A stretch of 12,670 nt of DNA, taken from NCBI GenBank assembly GCA_002408185.1, contig DHQV01000102.1:3671-16340 (forward strand), written 5' to 3'. Positions 12,548-12,670 of the stretch are shown here, piece by piece. The stretch's first letter is position 1. Each line of letters opens with the position of its first letter. Made by a program: the position numbers and the translations under genes. Under the pieces are notes generated by a model. That model did not search any database. It saw only the letters and a list, made by a program, of their open reading frames with translations, and was not told the origin of the DNA. This DNA is from Deltaproteobacteria bacterium UBA5329 (lineage in GTDB: Bacteria > Desulfobacterota > Syntrophorhabdia > Syntrophorhabdales > Syntrophorhabdaceae).

Positions 12548-12670
12548 CCCATTAATAGTATCGGACCGCTCTGGTAAAGGGCTGAGACCGTGTCCCCGTT
12601 CCGGAAATAATCATAAGGCGTGAACACTCCCACGGAGTGCGACATAATACCTGACCTCCCGAGCAAATGT
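12544..12670 (-). CDS. Small open frame at the right edge, upstream of gap (partial gene end or small ORF)
   Basis: A minus-strand frame is open from the window edge to TGA at 12544-12546, which overlaps the gap -35 box. Inside it, ATG 12645 would give 33 residues (MSHSVGVFTPYDYF..., ending PILLMG) with GGGAGG nine bases upstream, a good ribosome site. The frame stays open upstream of that ATG, so it may instead be the end of a longer gene. I do not recognise it. A 6-bp hairpin (CACTCC/GGAGTG, 12625-12639) and one GGCGTGA unit lie within it. Confidence 0.35.
   Translation of the reverse strand, partial: HLLGRSGIMSHSVGVFTPYDYFRNGDTVSALYQSGPILLMG

Noticed and set aside
12625..12639. Terminator hairpin upstream of gap
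   Set aside because: Only a 6-bp stem with a 3-base loop and no following T run; lies within an open frame.
1..12670. Defence system, prophage, CRISPR array or transposase
   Set aside because: No regularly spaced repeats, integrase, transposase or phage genes were seen; the PIN/NYN protein stands alone without a toxin-antitoxin partner.

Overview
This 12.7-kb window looks like ordinary chromosome from a moderate-GC, probably anaerobic bacterium. The best guess is Desulfobacterota (the former Deltaproteobacteria, Syntrophorhabdus/Geobacter-like). Evidence for this is the gap-pgk-tpiA-secG-tRNA-Leu order, a sensor of the MEDS-PAS type, and dispersed repeats built on GTCATCCCGG and GGCGTAAG words. 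This is inference from gene order and style; no 16S or other marker is present.

Layout. (1) 1-2003, plus strand: the 3' end of nadA and complete nadB, translationally coupled; together they make quinolinate from aspartate for NAD synthesis. (2) 2012-3172, minus strand: a secreted 3D-domain (cell-wall type) protein and a two-TM bacterial PH-domain protein, with short intergenic repeats. (3) 3173-3455: a roughly 200-bp palindromic, MITE-like element with 33-bp imperfect terminal inverted repeats. (4) 3456-5917, minus strand: a molybdenum-cofactor operon, moaA-moaC-MOSC-mogA, converting GTP to cyclic pyranopterin and activating molybdopterin. moaE, moaD and moeA are not here. (5) 5918-6992: a divergent region with a short open frame, then a plus-strand PIN/NYN-like nuclease gene whose promoter places the transcript start on its ATG (a leaderless candidate). 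An in-frame open extension follows its stop codon. (6) 6993-8372, minus: a MEDS-PAS-PAS sensor lacking any output domain. (7) 8373-8631: a repeat-bearing intergenic stretch. (8) 8632-9039, minus: a zinc-ribbon protein with a C-terminal membrane anchor. (9) 9105-12491, minus: the glycolytic operon gap-pgk-tpiA, followed by secG and tRNA-Leu(GAG), behind a recognisable sigma70-type promoter. (10) The right edge carries the end of a small minus-strand open frame.

The metabolic blocks are conserved housekeeping pathways, and I see no defence island, prophage, CRISPR or transposase. The points most worth a second look are the leaderless PIN/NYN gene and its possible broken C-terminal extension, the output-less MEDS-PAS-PAS sensor, the palindromic repeat elements, and several small open frames: one between moaA and the nuclease gene, and one upstream of gap. 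Starts for moaC, gap and the zinc-ribbon gene were moved downstream of the longest open frame on ribosome-site and alignment grounds.
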